DNA from: an uncultured Erysipelotrichaceae bacterium
GTDB lineage: Bacteria > Bacillota_I > Bacilli_A > Erysipelotrichales > Coprobacillaceae
Direction of reading: 5' to 3'
Assembly: GCA_900538465.1 (NCBI GenBank)
Contig: UPXV01000049.1
Coordinates: 1 to 12,625, forward strand
Length of the DNA stretch: 12,625 nucleotides
Shown here one piece after another: positions 12,549 to 12,625 of this stretch. Within the stretch, counting starts at the first letter, position 1. Every line of letters starts with the position of its first letter. A model generated the notes under the pieces. The model ran no database searches. It was given only the letters and a program-made list of their open reading frames with translations, and was not told where the DNA came from. The translations under genes were made by a program, and so were the position numbers.

Positions 12549-12625
12549 GAAATGTGAAAAGGGGAGGGAAGATAATCTGAAAATAAAAATATATAAGGGA
12601 AATTGTTTATATCTAAAATAAGGCA

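Noticed and set aside
12603..12614. Second TreR operator candidate (TTGTTTATATCT)
   Set aside because: Only 8 of 12 matches to the tre operator core, no symmetry, and such A/T matches occur by chance in this base composition.
12547..12621. 24-codon plus-strand frame at the right edge (ATG at 12547)
   Set aside because: The ATG overlaps the TATAAT box so it would not be in that transcript; the GGGGAGGG lies inside the frame, and only a CTG follows it at normal spacing. Kept as unresolved, not called as a gene.
1..12625. CRISPR array, tRNA, rRNA, riboswitch or insertion sequence ends
   Set aside because: Looked for regularly spaced repeats, tRNA-like cloverleaf ends and long structured leaders; none was seen. 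Intergenic gaps are short and explained by promoters, terminators or the small gene.

Overview
The window is AT-rich, low-GC Firmicutes DNA. Genes are tightly packed, Shine-Dalgarno sites are strong (AAGGAGG-like), and intrinsic terminators follow several transcription units. The gene set (PTS IIB, ROK kinase, GH32, HAD phosphatase, TreR, OFA-type MFS, Rpn-like nuclease tail) suits a sugar-fermenting anaerobic gut bacterium. An Erysipelotrichia/Coprobacillaceae-type host is my best guess, from gene style only.

Left region (1-1320): the C-terminal part of an Rpn/PD-(D/E)XK-type nuclease or 'transposase' runs in from the left edge. It has a glycine-every-fourth-residue tail and an internal Shine-Dalgarno plus GTG. 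A protein of the family usually labelled 'ADP-ribosylation/crystallin J1' follows. Opposite to it, on the minus strand, lies a previously uncalled 43-residue protein (1174-1305) with its own ribosome binding site and terminator.

Region 2 (1369-4665): a promoter drives a divergent CutC-like protein, a Nudix hydrolase and a LysR regulator, closely spaced or overlapping. A ROK sugar kinase with its own extended -10 promoter follows and ends at a strong hairpin. A promoter for the next operon appears to be nested in that hairpin.

Region 3 (4684-7625): a four-gene operon of MerR regulator, 12-TM MFS transporter, UlaG-like metallo-beta-lactamase-fold hydrolase and histidine phosphatase. The genes overlap or nearly touch. 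It looks like a regulated unit for taking up (or expelling) and processing a small metabolite whose identity cannot be read from sequence.

Region 4 (7624-10105): an orphan PTS IIB gene on the minus strand shares a bidirectional terminator with region 3. It is divergent from a HAD phosphatase plus cytoplasmic GH32 (sucrose-6-phosphate hydrolase-like) pair. No PTS IIA or IIC is present.

Region 5 (10173-12625): a receiver-HD-GYP-PAS protein (probable cyclic-di-GMP phosphodiesterase), then a monocistronic treR with a good promoter and an operator-like site on its -10 box. The last 150 bases hold no convincing gene. They carry a 10-nt direct repeat with 21-nt period, an 11-bp-arm inverted repeat and a TATAAT box, so they are probably the control region of a gene beyond the right edge.

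Several starts are revised from the longest ORF: 526, 1417 and 4684. The most interesting items are the possible nested product in the Rpn-like gene, the small minus-strand protein, the promoter-in-terminator before merR, the motif-poor CutC and the repeat/dyad region at the right edge.
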